From an uncultured Clostridia bacterium (GTDB lineage: Bacteria > Bacillota > Clostridia > Christensenellales > Borkfalkiaceae), in NCBI GenBank assembly GCA_944354085.1, contig CALVPW010000125.1:1-7663 (forward strand): DNA of 7,663 bases, written 5' to 3'. The notes below the pieces were generated by a model that was given only the letters and a program-made list of their open reading frames with translations, was not told where the DNA came from and did no database searches. A program made the position numbers and the translations under genes. How positions within the stretch are numbered: position 1 is the stretch's first letter; every line of letters starts with the position of its first letter. This document shows, piece by piece, positions 7,421 through 7,663 of the stretch.

Positions 7421-7460
7421 AAGCCGACGGGCATCTGCTGTGGCAGATGCCCGTCGGCTT
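7421..7460 (-). terminator. Perfect 18-bp hairpin after the unidentified minus-strand gene
   Basis: The arm at 7421-7438 (AAGCCGACGGGCATCTGC) is exactly complementary to 7443-7460, with a 4-base loop. It lies 28 bases beyond the stop of the gene ending at 7489, so it most likely terminates that gene. The T run on the minus strand is short (CTT then TCGC), and weak T-rich sequence follows on the plus strand too. It may act in both directions or mainly protect the RNA 3' end. Confidence 0.65.
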
Positions 7461-7488
7461 ATCCTTTGCGTTTGCGGCGCCGTACGCC

Positions 7489-7663
7489 TCACAAAAATTT
7501 ATCGATGGTCTTATTGACCTGCGCCTTGAAACGGTCGATATACCCCGCGACATAGCCTCCGATATCCGTATCCGCATCCATCAAAGGCGTCAGATCCATG
7601 TCGTAATTGAGCGCGGAATAGGTGTCGCACGCGTGGCTCGCGGAGAACGTGGCGTTGGCAAGC
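7489..7663 (-). CDS. Unidentified protein, C-terminal 57 residues only
   Basis: Only the end of this gene is in the window; its start lies beyond the right edge. The minus-strand frame is open from the edge to a TGA at 7491-7489 and mostly uses G or C at third codon positions like its neighbours, and a strong hairpin follows the stop. The visible protein includes ASHACDTYSALNYDMD and ends in a lysine-containing, probably helical tail with YIDRFKAQ and IDKFL. It has no membrane segment. I do not recognise the family from this fragment. The opposite strand is also open here but has no start or RBS, so the minus strand is the better choice. Confidence 0.65.
   Translation of the reverse strand, partial: LANATFSASHACDTYSALNYDMDLTPLMDADTDIGGYVAGYIDRFKAQVNKTIDKFL

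Noticed and set aside
1..7663. CRISPR arrays, insertion sequences, toxin-antitoxin or defence genes.
   Set aside because: I saw no regularly spaced repeats, no transposase or integrase motifs and no unexplained coding stretch apart from the partial gene at the right edge.

Overview
The window is a GC-rich stretch of bacterial chromosome that looks like a Clostridia-type Firmicute, possibly a Christensenellales/Borkfalkia-like gut lineage. The clade is my inference. It rests on the gene order prs - pth - mfd - PrsA-like foldase, a Gram-positive-style lipoprotein, near-consensus sigma-A promoters with 17-bp spacers, and a tRNA with an encoded CCA. Nothing points to a plasmid, phage or insertion sequence.

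Almost everything runs on the minus strand. Reading in the direction of transcription (right to left): prs (6997-6050) makes PRPP and is driven by a strong promoter at 7065-7037. A strong intrinsic terminator (6032-6006) follows it. Next come pth (5988-5425), which recycles peptidyl-tRNA, and mfd (5428-2039), the transcription-repair coupling factor. These two overlap by ATGA. After a 111-bp gap with its own consensus promoter comes a large secreted lipoprotein related to PrsA/SurA peptidyl-prolyl isomerases (1927 to beyond the left edge). It has no recorded stop inside the window. Its parvulin-like halves lie unusually far apart.

On the plus strand, a tRNA-Ser(GGA) gene (7279-7369) diverges from prs, with its own promoter (7238-7266) and terminator (7376-7413). 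The roughly 170 bp between the two divergent promoters holds no gene but contains two related palindromic motifs and overlapping inverted repeats. At the right edge is the last 57 codons of an unrecognised minus-strand gene, converging on the tRNA. Its 3' end is separated from the tRNA terminator by a perfect 18-bp stem hairpin.

The genes are housekeeping functions: nucleotide precursor supply, translation rescue, DNA repair and extracytoplasmic protein folding. I do not see an undescribed defence, mobile or biosynthetic system. The points worth a second look are the architecture of the foldase-like lipoprotein, the terminator that appears to cut prs off from pth-mfd with no obvious replacement promoter, and the repeated palindromes between prs and the tRNA.
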